64,000 nucleotides of DNA from Torymus aiolomorphi. Taxonomy: Eukaryota > Arthropoda > Insecta > Hymenoptera > Torymidae. The position numbers and the translations under genes were made by a program. How positions within the stretch are numbered: the first letter of the stretch is position 1; each line of letters opens with the position of its first letter. The stretch covers positions 81,231,948-81,295,947 of the forward strand of contig CM070873.1 in assembly GCA_036365515.1 (NCBI GenBank), written 5' to 3'. Under the pieces are notes generated by a model. It was given only the letters and a program-made list of their open reading frames with translations, was not told where the DNA came from and did no database searches. Positions 21,730 to 32,469 of the stretch are shown piece after piece.

Positions 21730-23590
21730 TTAACTTAAAATTTTATCCTCGGTTCTTCTAATATAAGCTTTAATATCGTTTACAGATGGATCTGGATAGT
21801 GAATATCAAGAGCATGTGGAAAGTCAGCCAGAAGAACATTTATTGATTCTGTCTTGCATTTCATTCGCTTCTTCTCTGTAACTGTAATTGTCAATACAAA
21901 AAATTTAGTAAATAGCAAAACACCTTTAATGACTAAAAAAATATAAAATAAAAAAAATTAAAAAAAGAAATGAAAAAAATAAACAATTGAAAAGAAAATA
22001 AAAAAAATTTTAATGACTTTTTATTAACAAAATTTATGTTAAAAACTATTGGTTATTAAGAAATATTTTACAAATTTTAATGATACCAAAACATTCTAAA
22101 AATTAGTAAAAATTGCATGCATTCTTTTATCGTATTAAAAATGATATGCATATTTGGTTAGAAACTAAAATTATGAGTAAAATAATAATATCTGAATATT
22201 AAATGAACTTACCAATGTATTTTGTCGACTTGTTAGTATTGCTTGAATCGAAATTTTCTGAAAAAAATTTTACAGTTTAATACCGTACAACTGTATGCAC
22301 AGCGACCTCCTGCCGTCACGTCCAGCGCGTCCGCGCTGTTGTATGTATTCGCTTATAGTGCCAAACATTATATTGCAGTATGAAAGATACAGATGACTTA
22401 TCCACACCTAAGCCAAAAGCATTGGTTGCGATAACAACGTACGGTTTCTGAAATTTATTCCAAAATTCTAAAAACATTGGTTTTTCCTTGTCTGGAGTTT
22501 TCGATGAATACACGGTGACATTATGTATATCGCAAAGTTTTAAATAATAAAAAAACGACAAACATTCTTTGATATGTAAGCAATAAATCACTCCCGTAAA
22601 ATCTTTCAGGACGGTTTGTAGCAATAATGCTATAAACTGAAATCTATTATCTGTATGTTCTTCAACATAACAATTGTTTATTCTATCGATCATTTCTTCT
22701 ATTTCATCATGAGGTGCATTAAAAACATTACAATTACATATTGTTATTGTTATTTGCTTTAATCTATCCAAGCCACCCGTTAGAATATTGCTATTTATTG
22801 CAAATAAGCGTAAATTTTGTCTGTATGAGAGACCTATAACAATAAATGAAAAGAATTACACGATATTTTCTCAAAAACTAAAACATTGCGATACTATATT
22901 TTAAAGTTTCTTTAATTATATGAACAAACCATTGTATTCTTGAAATTGTAAATTATTCGTCATTACTCTCTTTAAGAACTGCAAATCGCAATAATGTATT
23001 GTGGCAGTATAAAATGTCCATGGTTTATTAATTTGTAAGTCCTCAACCAATTTTTTTATTAATTGTATGCATGCTGTTCTAAATGTTTGTCCCCAGTTTA
23101 TTATTACGTGACATTCATCAATAATAATTCTACGTAGGATATTATTATCAGATAGATATTTTATAAACCTAGCTACATTAGAACTTTCCATTAATTTTTC
23201 GGGAGTCATGTAGATTATTTTAAACTTTCCAATTGCTTCTGCATGCTCCGCGGGATTAGTAATCATTATTTTTGTTTTCTCATCAAGTTCTCCAATTAAT
23301 TTTAAGCAATATATCTGTGAAATTATAACATTACTATGTAATATTCATGTAAATAAATATACAATTATAAGAGTCATAGTCTACGTTTTATATAATATAC
23401 TTACACCAACATTTTGCAGAGTTTTAGCTTGATCATTTATTAAAGCTAAAAGCGGGCTTATAATAAGATAGCATCCGTCACTTAACAGAGCTGCCAATTG
23501 AAAGGTTATGCTTTTACCATAACCGGTATTCATCACTGCAATAACGTTGACATTTTTTAACGAAACAAAACTTAAATTTTAATTTCTCTT
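21730..23590 (-). pseudogene. RecQ-like DNA helicase, truncated and frameshifted
   Basis: Exons 23590-23405, 23314-22930, 22833-22284, 22257-22213 and 21881-21730 join with GT/AG borders. Motif I is MNTGYGKS (ATP binding), Ia SPLLALINDQ, and II IIIDECHVIINWGQTFR (DECH in place of DEAH). Motif III is YTATIH, IV GVIYCLHIKEC, and V ATNAFGLGVDKSSVSFI. Motif VI QQRGRAGRDG is in another frame, reached by a one-base slip near 22370. RecQ enzymes unwind DNA 3' to 5' in repair. The RQC/HRDC domains are not seen; the C-terminus is a short lysine-rich tail. The 5' part is missing because a PLE begins at about 23625. It could be a host paralogue or transposon cargo. Confidence 0.72.
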
Positions 23591-24666
23591 TGTATGATTC
23601 TATCACTCATTTTTGGTATTTCTTGTGTGGGACTCTATTGATGTTAATGAGTACAACTGATTTAAATTAAATATACGACGTTTCGATAGCTTGATCGCTA
23701 TCCTTTTCAAGTCCTAAATTTTATTACAAAGTTAATACTGCAAGTCACTTTTTTTTAAAAACATATACAAAAATATACAATTATAAACAATTGCTTGTCT
23801 TACCTAATTAACATCAGTATTACACTTCGTCACATTTTTCTAGAAAATAACAGAGCTTTTTTCTTTTCTAAAGTAATGATAAGAACAAAAATGCAATTTG
23901 TATAAGTTTTTTGCACAAAGGTCACGTCAAATCAAGTATAACTTTACCTTATTTTTCATTTTATCAAATACGTCAATGTACATTGTTAATAAATTAAGAC
24001 GGTTCATAAACATAAAAAAACCGACACTAATAATAAATTAACATATAAAAACTCTTAAAACTAATAAATTAACAAAGAAGACTCCCACAATTAATAAATT
24101 AACACTAAGAATGAGCAAAAGCAGTCAAGGCAGATAAAACCAGTAGAACGAGAAAAATGTAAACATAAGTTTGAATACATGAATTGATACAACGTTAATA
24201 TACCGCAAATTGGCTTCGTAATAAACTTAGCAATTGACGTCATATCACGTCAACATATTCATTTTCAATTTTTATATTAAAACTATTATAACTATTATTA
24301 AAATTTAATTCTGTCTTAATGTATTAACAAGTTGTCAAATTCTATAAAAAACTGTTGTTAAATTGAATTTTAATTTGAGTTTATATCTTATTAAGTTATC
24401 AGAAATCTAATTTTAATTTGAAATTTCACGCTTAATTGCTATTAGGCACTCTGTTTCTGCTCACTCAACACCATTGAAAGTGATGCGCGCGCAGACCCGG
24501 AGCGCTCGAGGTGGCAAGTCTAGTGAACTGCCACAGTCAGCGAGAAATTCAAATATTTCAAGGTTATGTTCGGCAGTTATACTTGATTAATTTATTTATC
24601 TTATTTCATTTCTTTGAGCAATTGCGAATAATGGTTATTTAATTTTTGTGTATCTTCTTTAATATT

Positions 24667-24766
24667 CTCATGTAAAAAAAAGTGTATTTTTTATACATAA
24701 TTTATACATGTTTGCCCTTACATGTATTATGTATAGAATTGAGTATACATGATTTATGCATGTATT
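24667..24766. repeat. Left TIR of the CACTA-like element
   Basis: Contains repeated palindromic words such as atacataatttatacatg and atacatgatttatgcatg, possible transposase-binding sites. It pairs with 31485-31583. Confidence 0.8.
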
Positions 24767-24844
24767 ATGCAAAATTTTATTTTACACCATTATGCAACAT
24801 TTTTATTTACAGATAGATATACACAGATACATGCGCGCGCACGT

Positions 24845-24860
24845 ACACACACACACACGC

Positions 24861-24945
<85 letters not shown>

Positions 24946-24960
24946 CGCACACATACACAC
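24845..24960. repeat. (CA)n microsatellite
   Basis: About 55 dinucleotides with a few CG interruptions, inside the CACTA-like element between its left TIR and the transposase 3' end. Frames across it are not genes. Confidence 0.97.
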
Positions 24961-24977
24961 CCAAGTTATTTTAGATA

Positions 24978-27900
24978 TTACAATTTTCTTTCGTATAAGT
25001 TTGGAGGTAAACAAATGTAATTACAAACAAGTAAAACTTTTCCCTGTACCTTTTCTATAGGTAAAACTAAATAATTGTAAATTTCACGCACAGGTATAAT
25101 AACATCACAAATATCTACTTGAATACGAGGATGAAGTAATTGAGTCACATTTACTGTATCGTCGACTTTTACAAAACATTGTATTTCACCGAAATCATTC
25201 AAGTTATTCCAATGAATAATTGAGTTATTTCTTCGTTTCTGCCGCAAATAGCGTTTTGATGTAAATATCTCATTTTTCAATTTAGCTCTGGTATATACTG
25301 TTAATTTATTTTCTTCAATAATCAAGTCATTTAAATTCACAGATTCGTACAATGACTCTCATTTTCATTGAGTTCTATAATTTTTGAAAGGCCAAGAACA
25401 TGTGTACTATTGTTGTCTTTATTGCTACTACCATTTTGTAATTTATTTTTTTAAATGTAGTGAGCATTTAACATTTTTATTGAATTCATAATTTCTGAAT
25501 CTACTTTATTTGGACCATGATTAATTTTTTTAATATAGCCATTCGCATCTTCGAATGGAAAAGTTGACCAAGCCCACAGAGGTCCATTGTTTAACAGAAT
25601 AAACGAAGTGTTTCAGCTGATGTACGTTAAACGTACATTTTTCGATGCCATATAAATGTATTATATTATCAGAAAACATTTCCAAAAGGTGTTCTGCCAA
25701 ATCGAGTTCATTCTCATGAATTTTAGATTGTAATAATATTCTTATGGCATAGGAAAAAACTAAAAAATGTTCATAATATTTTTTTGGCAAAAAATTTTTG
25801 AGCATAATTGGCCAATAATACAATAAAAAATCTCTTATTTCGGAAGACTTAAAATACGAGCGATGTTTTAAACTTCTTGGTGTCCTAGCAATATAATCCG
25901 GAGGAGCAACTCGCAAAATCATTTGATTTATTAAATTTTGTGACTGTTTAGAAATGTAAAATGGTTTTATATAATTTTTTCCATTAAACCATAAATCCAT
26001 AAGCATGCACATTACACCAGCTAAAGCCCCGTGCATGTAATCTGGCACGAATGACTTTGCGATGTCAAAAGAAGGAATCAAAACAGCTATCGTTGGCCCT
26101 TTAACACCTTTTACATGTTCCAAATCATTTTGTATAGCAAGTCGTGCCTGTTCAATCATTCGACATTTCGTTCTTAAGGGCGGTATATCCTCTGTTGGAG
26201 GATAAACATGGCAGTGACCCGTAGTTGTGTTGCAAGTACAACCTTCTTGTTCGCAATAAGAACATCCATATTGGCCATTAAACTGTTTAATATTCTGAGC
26301 GGCTGCTCTGGCGGGAGCATCTAAAGTTGCTACAGTTGCAATAACTATACTGCGCTCTAAGCGATCTGTATTTTTATTAATCCATTCGACACCATTTGTT
26401 AATAAATCTTTCATTATTACTGAAAATGGCTTGAGGAAAGAATTAACATTAGGTTTTTGTACCGTACTATAATAAATACCTGCTAGAAATTGAAAATGTC
26501 TCCTACTTTTTGGCGGTATATTTACAATCTGTACTTGCAGTGGCCATATTTGCCCATTCGAGCTATTTGATACTGAAGAACCGTCGATGTTCCATAAGAG
26601 GCAAATATCATAATGTTGAAGGATAATCTCTTTTTTCAAGTTAATATATTGGTTGGCAGAGGTTATATCGTAAATAACATTTTCTTCTCTATTTTCATTT
26701 TTTTTATGTTCGTCAATCAATCCGCATAAATTTCTTTACTCAAATGCATCTTTCAATACTTGCTTGATATTATATTCTAAAAAATAACCATTAGTTTTAT
26801 TACCCTGGCATTGTTCACAAACTATTTTATGATTGCCTTTGCCCTGAGTAACATTGCCTAAATAGTGTAAGCAATCTTCGCACATTTGATGCTTCTTAAT
26901 TATGTCCGTATGTGGTGGTAAAACTGAATAGAGATATTTTAAAAATTTATATAAAGTTTTTGGCAAATTATTAGGTTTCGGTAAAAGTTTATGTAGTAAT
27001 ATAAGCAGCCCAGCAAGACTTTTTTTCTTCAATCCCTCACTTACAAAATATTTCATAATTGCGGAAATAGTATCTCCAAGAGTCAAATCACTACAGGTAA
27101 ACAATATACGGTTCATCCACGGTTCATCCAAGTTATCATCGGTTACGTTCAAGTCTACTTCAGAAAAATCATCTGAATCTTTTGAAACATTTTCTTCCTC
27201 CGTGAAAATTGAATCTAATGAATTTGAATGCAATAATCGAAAAGCGTGAAGTGCAGAATCAAACTCATCGTCACTGCAATCAGACTGATTTTGAGCTTCC
27301 TAAAAATATGAAATCATTTATCAAAAATATGTAATATAACTTTACAATAATAAGTTTGTACTTTTCATATAGGTTTTTACAAGTTCAATAGAATATAGGT
27401 ATAGACGTAAACTATGAAAATAATAAAACGAAAACACGAAAGAAGTTTCAGCGAATCAACTTGCTAGCAGGCAAGTGACGCTACTGTACTGCGGTAGGCC
27501 AGCACGCTCGCTTGTAAGGCATAATCCGCAATGTACCACGCTACTGCGCGTCGCGCTTTACTACGCCGCGGTGCGCTTTGCTTCTTGTAATCAACCGACC
27601 CGGACCGCGAAAATTACTCATTAGCCATAGCGCAGTGAAAAGTTTGTGCAGCTCGCTTAAAAGAAAGCACGCTGAATTCTTGCGTTTTGACAATCTGAAA
27701 GCATACGCAAGCGCGCAGCGCTAAAACTTTTCCCAGCAACATGCAAAAAAAGTACAAAGTTACTATTATACGCACTATTTTACTCTTAATTATTGTAATA
27801 GCTTTTTTTACACAAGGTTATACTGGTGTAAATAGTATTACAATAAATTTTATGTAAGTTAAAATGCATAATTATTCAATTTAGAACTCACCTCTGTTTC

Positions 27901-28129
27901 TGTAACTTCCATAATTTCAAATTCTTCATTGCGTTCTTCAAAAGAAGTGCCCCTGCTATGTGCTTCAGCGCAATTATTCCACCTGTTTAGAGTGGAATAG
28001 GAAACACTGCCATTCTATTTTAATAATATTAATTATTTATTTTAATATATTTTCATACAGCTCTCTTTTCTAAATAAAGTAAATACTTACACCGTCTGCA
28101 AAATAATTCTTATAAAATCTTGGTCTCAT
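24978..28129 (-). pseudogene. tnp2-like (EnSpm/CACTA) transposase
   Basis: Exon 28129-28091 starts MRPRFYKNYFADG; exon 28014-27892 reads NGSVSYSTLNRWNNCAEAHS; exon 27299 onward carries an acidic stretch. The large exon continues LPKTLYKFLKYL and a zinc pair CEDC/CEQC. After an in-frame stop at 26736-26738 come WPLQVQIVNIPPKSRRHFQF, CSYCEQEGCTC, VPDYMHGALAGVMCMLMDLW, RSYFKSSEIRDFLLYYWP and NVHQLKHFVYSVKQW. This is the order of the tnp2 transposase family. A one-base loss near 25585 shifts FPFEDANGYIKKINHGPNK out of frame, and another slip precedes the C-terminal 25352-24978. Exon phases are otherwise perfect. It would bind the TIRs and cut the element out. Confidence 0.82.
27420..27740. other. 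GC-richer insert in a transposase intron
   Basis: A CpG-containing block inside the intron between 27299 and 27892, unlike the AT-rich intron around it. The edges gaaagaagtttcagcg and gcgctaaaacttttcc are weak inverted matches, so it may be an old small element. Confidence 0.35.
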
Positions 28130-28353
28130 TATTCCTTACATTTAATTAACAGCATAGCCTGAATGTCATAAAGTTCTTTTTTTTTTCAAGAAATATACTG
28201 TGACTCTGAAGTTAGCTTTTTGTTATTCGAATCGCTTATTTTATGTTAGTATATAATTCATAACCAACGGTATTTGACATTCTTAATCTTAAGAAGGTTA
28301 CACTAGCACAAAAGCAAAAGCAAAACTTAAAAATATTACACAATTTTTACAAA
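28130..28353. promoter_or_regulatory. Divergent promoter region of the CACTA-like element
   Basis: The 224-base gap between the two start codons (minus ATG at 28129, plus ATG at 28354). AT-rich, with no clear TATA box picked out. Inferred from gene layout only. Confidence 0.45.
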
Positions 28354-31300
28354 ATGCAGTTTTTAATAAAAGGTGCAGATAAGTCGCTGAGTATTATTTA
28401 TAAAAAATCGATTACAGTTGAGAAAGAAAATGCATCGCTCGCCGTGGGCAACAAAGTAAAATTTTTATGGCCTGAAAATACACAGAGGAAAAACAGTTTC
28501 ACGGTGGGATTCTCGCAAAGGACCGTAAGTATTATGATTCGTAAATATTTCATAGATATAAAAATTTCCTATGTAAAAGTGGCGTGCATATTTACATCTT
28601 ATCTTACACCACAAGGAAAGCAACACTGGATTCCCAACTATTAAAATGGCGATAAGTGCGATTAATATAAATTATTCCCATAAATAGATAAATTTTTTTA
28701 ATTACCATATTCGCCATATTTTATAAAATTTATAACTCAAAAGAGAGTAAAAATTACGGAACGATTAAGTAAAAAGTAAGTGCTTAGAAAAATTACCGAA
28801 CTGTTCTGTAAAATTACAAAAATGTCAGTCTGTTACCATAGTACCGTGAAGTTCGGTAAAAATTATCGAACTTTTTGTAATTTTTACTGAAAATTTTCTC
28901 TCCGTGTAGCGCTCGCTGCTTACAGGCTCTCTCTTTCTCTATCTTAAACTTACGAAAAGTACTCCAAACATCTCATTATCAAAACCGAAATTATGATTTT
29001 TAATTATTTTTATTTATTATGTAGGTAATGAACAAGTTCTATTGGATCTAAAAGATACGTTAGTAGAGCAATGGAAGCTTCAAAATAAAAAGCCTAAAAC
29101 CAAACACGGAGTCTGTCATTTAAAAGAAAAGACAGCTGAAATTATAAAGGGAAAGAAAAGACAAAAGGATCCAACTTTGCTAGAGAAAGAAATCGATATC
29201 GAAATACATACTGTCGAAGAACAATAACAAAATGGCGATAATGTTCAATCTAATGAGTTTTTGATTGATGCCATAAAAAGCGTGAAGAGCGATGTTACTA
29301 CGGAACTTGATAGTATAAAGGAAAATATTTTGTCCGTAAGTATATTTATACGAATTTCATCTTTTTAGATTTTTCAAATGCAAGAAATACTTATTATTAA
29401 AATTTTATAGAAGCTTGATTTTCTTCAGACAAGTTTATATAGCGCTGATGACTTATCTATAGCAAATCCAGTAAAAACACATCAGAGTGAGGTAAAGATA
29501 TTAATTTATTTATTTAAATTAATTATTAATAGTATTTAGTTTTAATGTGAATTTAAAGGTTAATAAATTTCTTAACCTTCAATTATATTGGAAAAATTTG
29601 ACGTAAGGTAATACTTGGCGTTAAATAGTCTTATTAGATGTATACAGACATGACACGCAATGTGCGTATAGCGCTTTTCCGCAAATTTCAAGTTTTCGCG
29701 CTTTCTGTTCGCGCCATTACCTCACTTTCAGTGCTGCGTTATATCGTTTTTTCGTCAAGATCGCAAAACCTTCTCAGCCGTCATTATACCATAATTAAAA
29801 TTAAAGTGTCTTATAAATGTTTCATATCCATTGCAGGTTTTAGTAGAAAACAAAAGAAGCAGATCTTTTGATATGCCATTAATATTGGAAAACGATAAGC
29901 CTGAGAACTTTGAGGATAACCAAGATTTAACAAATAACGTTTGTTATTCAATATAATATTTTAGACAAGTTTTATGTAATTTTTACGGTGTAACCTAATT
30001 TTTGCTCATCATTTTTAGGTAGAGAATTTTCTTGAAAAAAAAACCAACTGTGCAGTGAAGAAAAGGAGCAGATCTTTTGGTATGCCAATAAGCTTGGAAA
30101 ATGATGCAGTAGAGCCACCTGCCAAGAAAAGCCAAATGTGCAGTGATAAGTTTTCTTTGAATACAGTTAGAGAATTCGAAATTATAAATATAAGTTGAAG
30201 CGACCTTGAATCTGATGAATTAATGTTTAATCAAGACACAATTAAGAAAGAAGTATAGCATACATAATTCTATTTTTTCGTAATTAATTCCGAATGATAT
30301 ATTAAATAACAAATTTGTATTAAATCATGCAGGTAAAACAAGAGATAAGAGCATCAGATAATGAAGATGCATTATCGATCGAGAGCACGGATTATTTAGA
30401 CATAAATCAAGTTTGTTTTATTATTTTATAAAATATGTTGAATTATTTTTATAATATTTTTCTTAAAAAATACTCATGTTATTGTTAAAAATATTTATAC
30501 ATTTCTAATGTCGTATAATAATAATAACTGTCGTTTACTTAGCCATCAACATCTTCAGATTTCGTATCGGCCAGCCGGTCAAGGAAAAGTATTTACATTG
30601 ATTCGGCTGTTGAGAATGATGGGGATAACGACGCCATTTTACCACAACCAGAATTTGTTTCAATGGGCTCAGAATATGATGATACACATTCAAAACAAGT
30701 AATTTTATAAATTACTATTACTATTTACAATATTATTGACACAACTTTTACTTGCTCTTAATGTGTAATTCTTTATATATTCCAGGTTTTAGACTCCCAT
30801 GTAAAGAAGGAAATTAAGAACTCAGTTAAGAAAAACCTATCAAAAAGTCACGGAGTGGACTCTGAAATATCTATGTTCAAGTGAAAATTTGTGTAAATAA
30901 TTATTTTTTTTTAGTTTTTTATTGGTTTATAAATATTAAATTTATACTAATTAATTAATTTATTTACAGGTCAGAGAATTGGCGAAGGGGTCAAATGTCT
31001 ATGTTAACATTTTTGATCTCAAAACTACTACCGACCTATGTAAAACTAGAACGGAGTTGGCCCGAGCGCTAATGAGAACAATTTTTACAGAAGAAGCTTT
31101 AAAAAAATGTAGTTTAACTGGACAAGAGTCAAAGGTGCCCGGAAAAAATACAAAACCTGGTCTAAATAAAAAAGGCGTTGACGCTATTTTTGGTATGTTT
31201 AAATTATCTATTTAACTATAAAGAATATACTTTTTAATTAATAAGGTTACTATTTATACAGTTTATGTTAAACAATTTGGAGATAAAATGACATGGGCGC

Positions 31301-31368
31301 AGCAGGACAAGCAAACGGTTTCTCGAAGTATGAGCACCAAACTTTTTGAAATGAACTCATCGTCATAA
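28354..31368 (+). pseudogene. BEN-domain protein gene of the CACTA-like element
   Basis: Ten exons can be read: 28354-28524, 29029-29335, 29411-29491, 29837-29938, 30019-30252, 30333-30410, 30543-30698, 30786-30880, 30970-31192 and 31262-31368. Nearly all have AG/GT borders, and phases agree for most. The N-terminal piece reads AVGNKVKFLWPEN. The middle is polar and repeats the phrase KRSRSFxMP in exons 4 and 5. The last two exons form a BEN domain: FDLKTTTDLCKTRTELARAL, then MRTIFTEEALKKCSLTG, then KPGLNKKGVDAIF. BEN domains bind DNA or chromatin. In-frame stops at 29225-29227 and 30196-30198 and a weak donor after exon 8 show decay; the exon 1/2 phase also mismatches. Its role may be DNA binding that helps the transposase. 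Confidence 0.72.
28742..28908. mobile_element. Small inverted-repeat element in a BEN gene intron
   Basis: agtaaaaattacggaacg near the left end and its complement near the right end, with cgaac and gtaattttta words repeated inside. It ends ttttctctccgtgta, the same end as the foldback element at 52366-52978. About 167 bp. Confidence 0.55.
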
Positions 31369-31484
31369 GAAACTATTGTTCTTAAAGTTACTGTTAATTT
31401 GTTAAAGCGTTATATATTTAAAAATGTAATCTAAACATAAATAAATTAATTATGCATAATGAATGTATACTATTCATTCTTATC

Positions 31485-31583
31485 TTTTCAATACATAAAT
31501 TATGTATACTCAATCCTATACATAATATATGTAAGAGCTAACATGCATAAATTATGTATAAAAAATACACTTTTTTTACATGG
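31485..31583. repeat. Right TIR of the CACTA-like element
   Basis: Reverse complement of 24667-24766 with about ten differences. It borders the PLE at 31584. Confidence 0.8.
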
Positions 31584-32361
31584 GTTTATTGGATTCTTTT
31601 GTAATTTAATGTGCACCATTTCAGATATTAATCTTTTTTTCCATATTTCTTCTTTGTCCAATATTGTTGTATTTTCAAAGTCAAAAGTATGTTTAAAATC
31701 ATCCATGTGCTTATTAATGACAAATTTATTTTCATCTTTTTTCTTTGTATTCGCAATGTGCTCTTTAATTCTTGTCCCTAACATCCGCTTACTTTCTTCT
31801 ACATATGTAGCATCACAATCTTTACAATTAATTTTATAAACTATATTAGTCTGTTCTGTAGTTTCTTGTCTATCCTTTACTCTTCTTATTACAGTACTGA
31901 GATTATTCTTGATTTTTGGAATAGTAGTGATGCTAATTTTTTTCAAACTATGTGAAACCTTTTCAAAAGTATCTGGTATATACGGAAAAGCCAATATTGT
32001 ATTTCTTTTTTCTCTAGTTTTATTTGTATTGTTATTATTACTAAATTCAATCTTTTTTAATCTTTCTTTCACATAAAAGTCAACAAATCTACTAGGATAT
32101 TGGTTATTTATTAAAAATTCTTTAACCAGATTGATGTTTTTTCCCAAAACTGTCTGTTTGAAAGTAAAACCGCTCTGTCTATTAGATTATATATCATTGC
32201 TCTTTTTTGTGATATGGGATGGTTCGATTTGAAATTTAAAAATCTGCCTGAAAACGTAGGTTTGTGATACCAATCTGTAATTATTTTATTATTTTCTCTT
32301 ATAAGTTGTACCTCTAAAAAACTTATCATACCGTTATGTTCAACTTCGTGTGTAAATTTGA
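31584..32361 (-). pseudogene. PLE A reverse-transcriptase tail and GIY-YIG domain
   Basis: Reads SFLEVQLIRENNKIITDWYH, then NLIDRAVLLSN, then after a frameshift in an A-run (six A) near 32147 LVKEFLINNQYPSRFVDFYV and the endonuclease with NIVYKINCKDCDATYVEESK and RIKEHIANTKKKDENK. Y-V-E replaces the usual Y-I/V-G. It is close to the identical segment of PLE B and is cut at KNPIN by the CACTA-like element. Confidence 0.85.
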
Positions 32362-32469
32362 GAGAAATACTGCCTAATAATATTGTAAATAAATTTATTA
32401 ATACTCAAAATGATAAATCTGACATAGAATATCGAAAATTAAGTAGAAAACATATAAGTAAATTTAATA

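Larger units (their letters stand above)
24667..31583. mobile_element. EnSpm/CACTA-like transposon, 6.9 kb
   Basis: The ends are inverted repeats of about 97 bases beginning CTCATGTAAAA and CCCATGTAAAA, flanked by a TT duplication (24665-24666 and 31584-31585). The uninterrupted PLE B sequence near 34450-34465 gives the empty site. A tnp2-like transposase is on the minus strand and a BEN-domain gene on the plus strand, divergent from about 28130-28353. Two- to three-base duplications are usual for EnSpm/CACTA; the C(T/C)CATG end is not the classical CACTA end. Confidence 0.85.
23625..32361 (-). mobile_element. Penelope-like element A, split by a CACTA-like element
   Basis: On the minus strand this copy starts within the late reverse transcriptase (KFTHEVEHNGM) at 32361, runs through the GIY-YIG endonuclease to 31584, is interrupted by the 24667-31583 transposon, and resumes at 24666 with the last coding residues and a long 3' tail to about 23625. 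The region 24338-24666 matches PLE B (34440-34598 plus 36416-36616) closely in inverted orientation. The tail motif near 23665-23705 (cttgaaaaggatag ... ctatcgaaacgtcg) resembles PLE terminal hairpins but is only a poor hammerhead match. Confidence 0.85.

Noticed and set aside
23665..23705. PLE A tail motif as a hammerhead ribozyme
   Set aside because: The stem-loop and GAAAC are present but CUGANGA is replaced by TTGAAAA and no stem I is evident.
24749..25060. Frames encoding long His-Thr or Cys-Val runs
   Set aside because: Translation of the (CA)n microsatellite.
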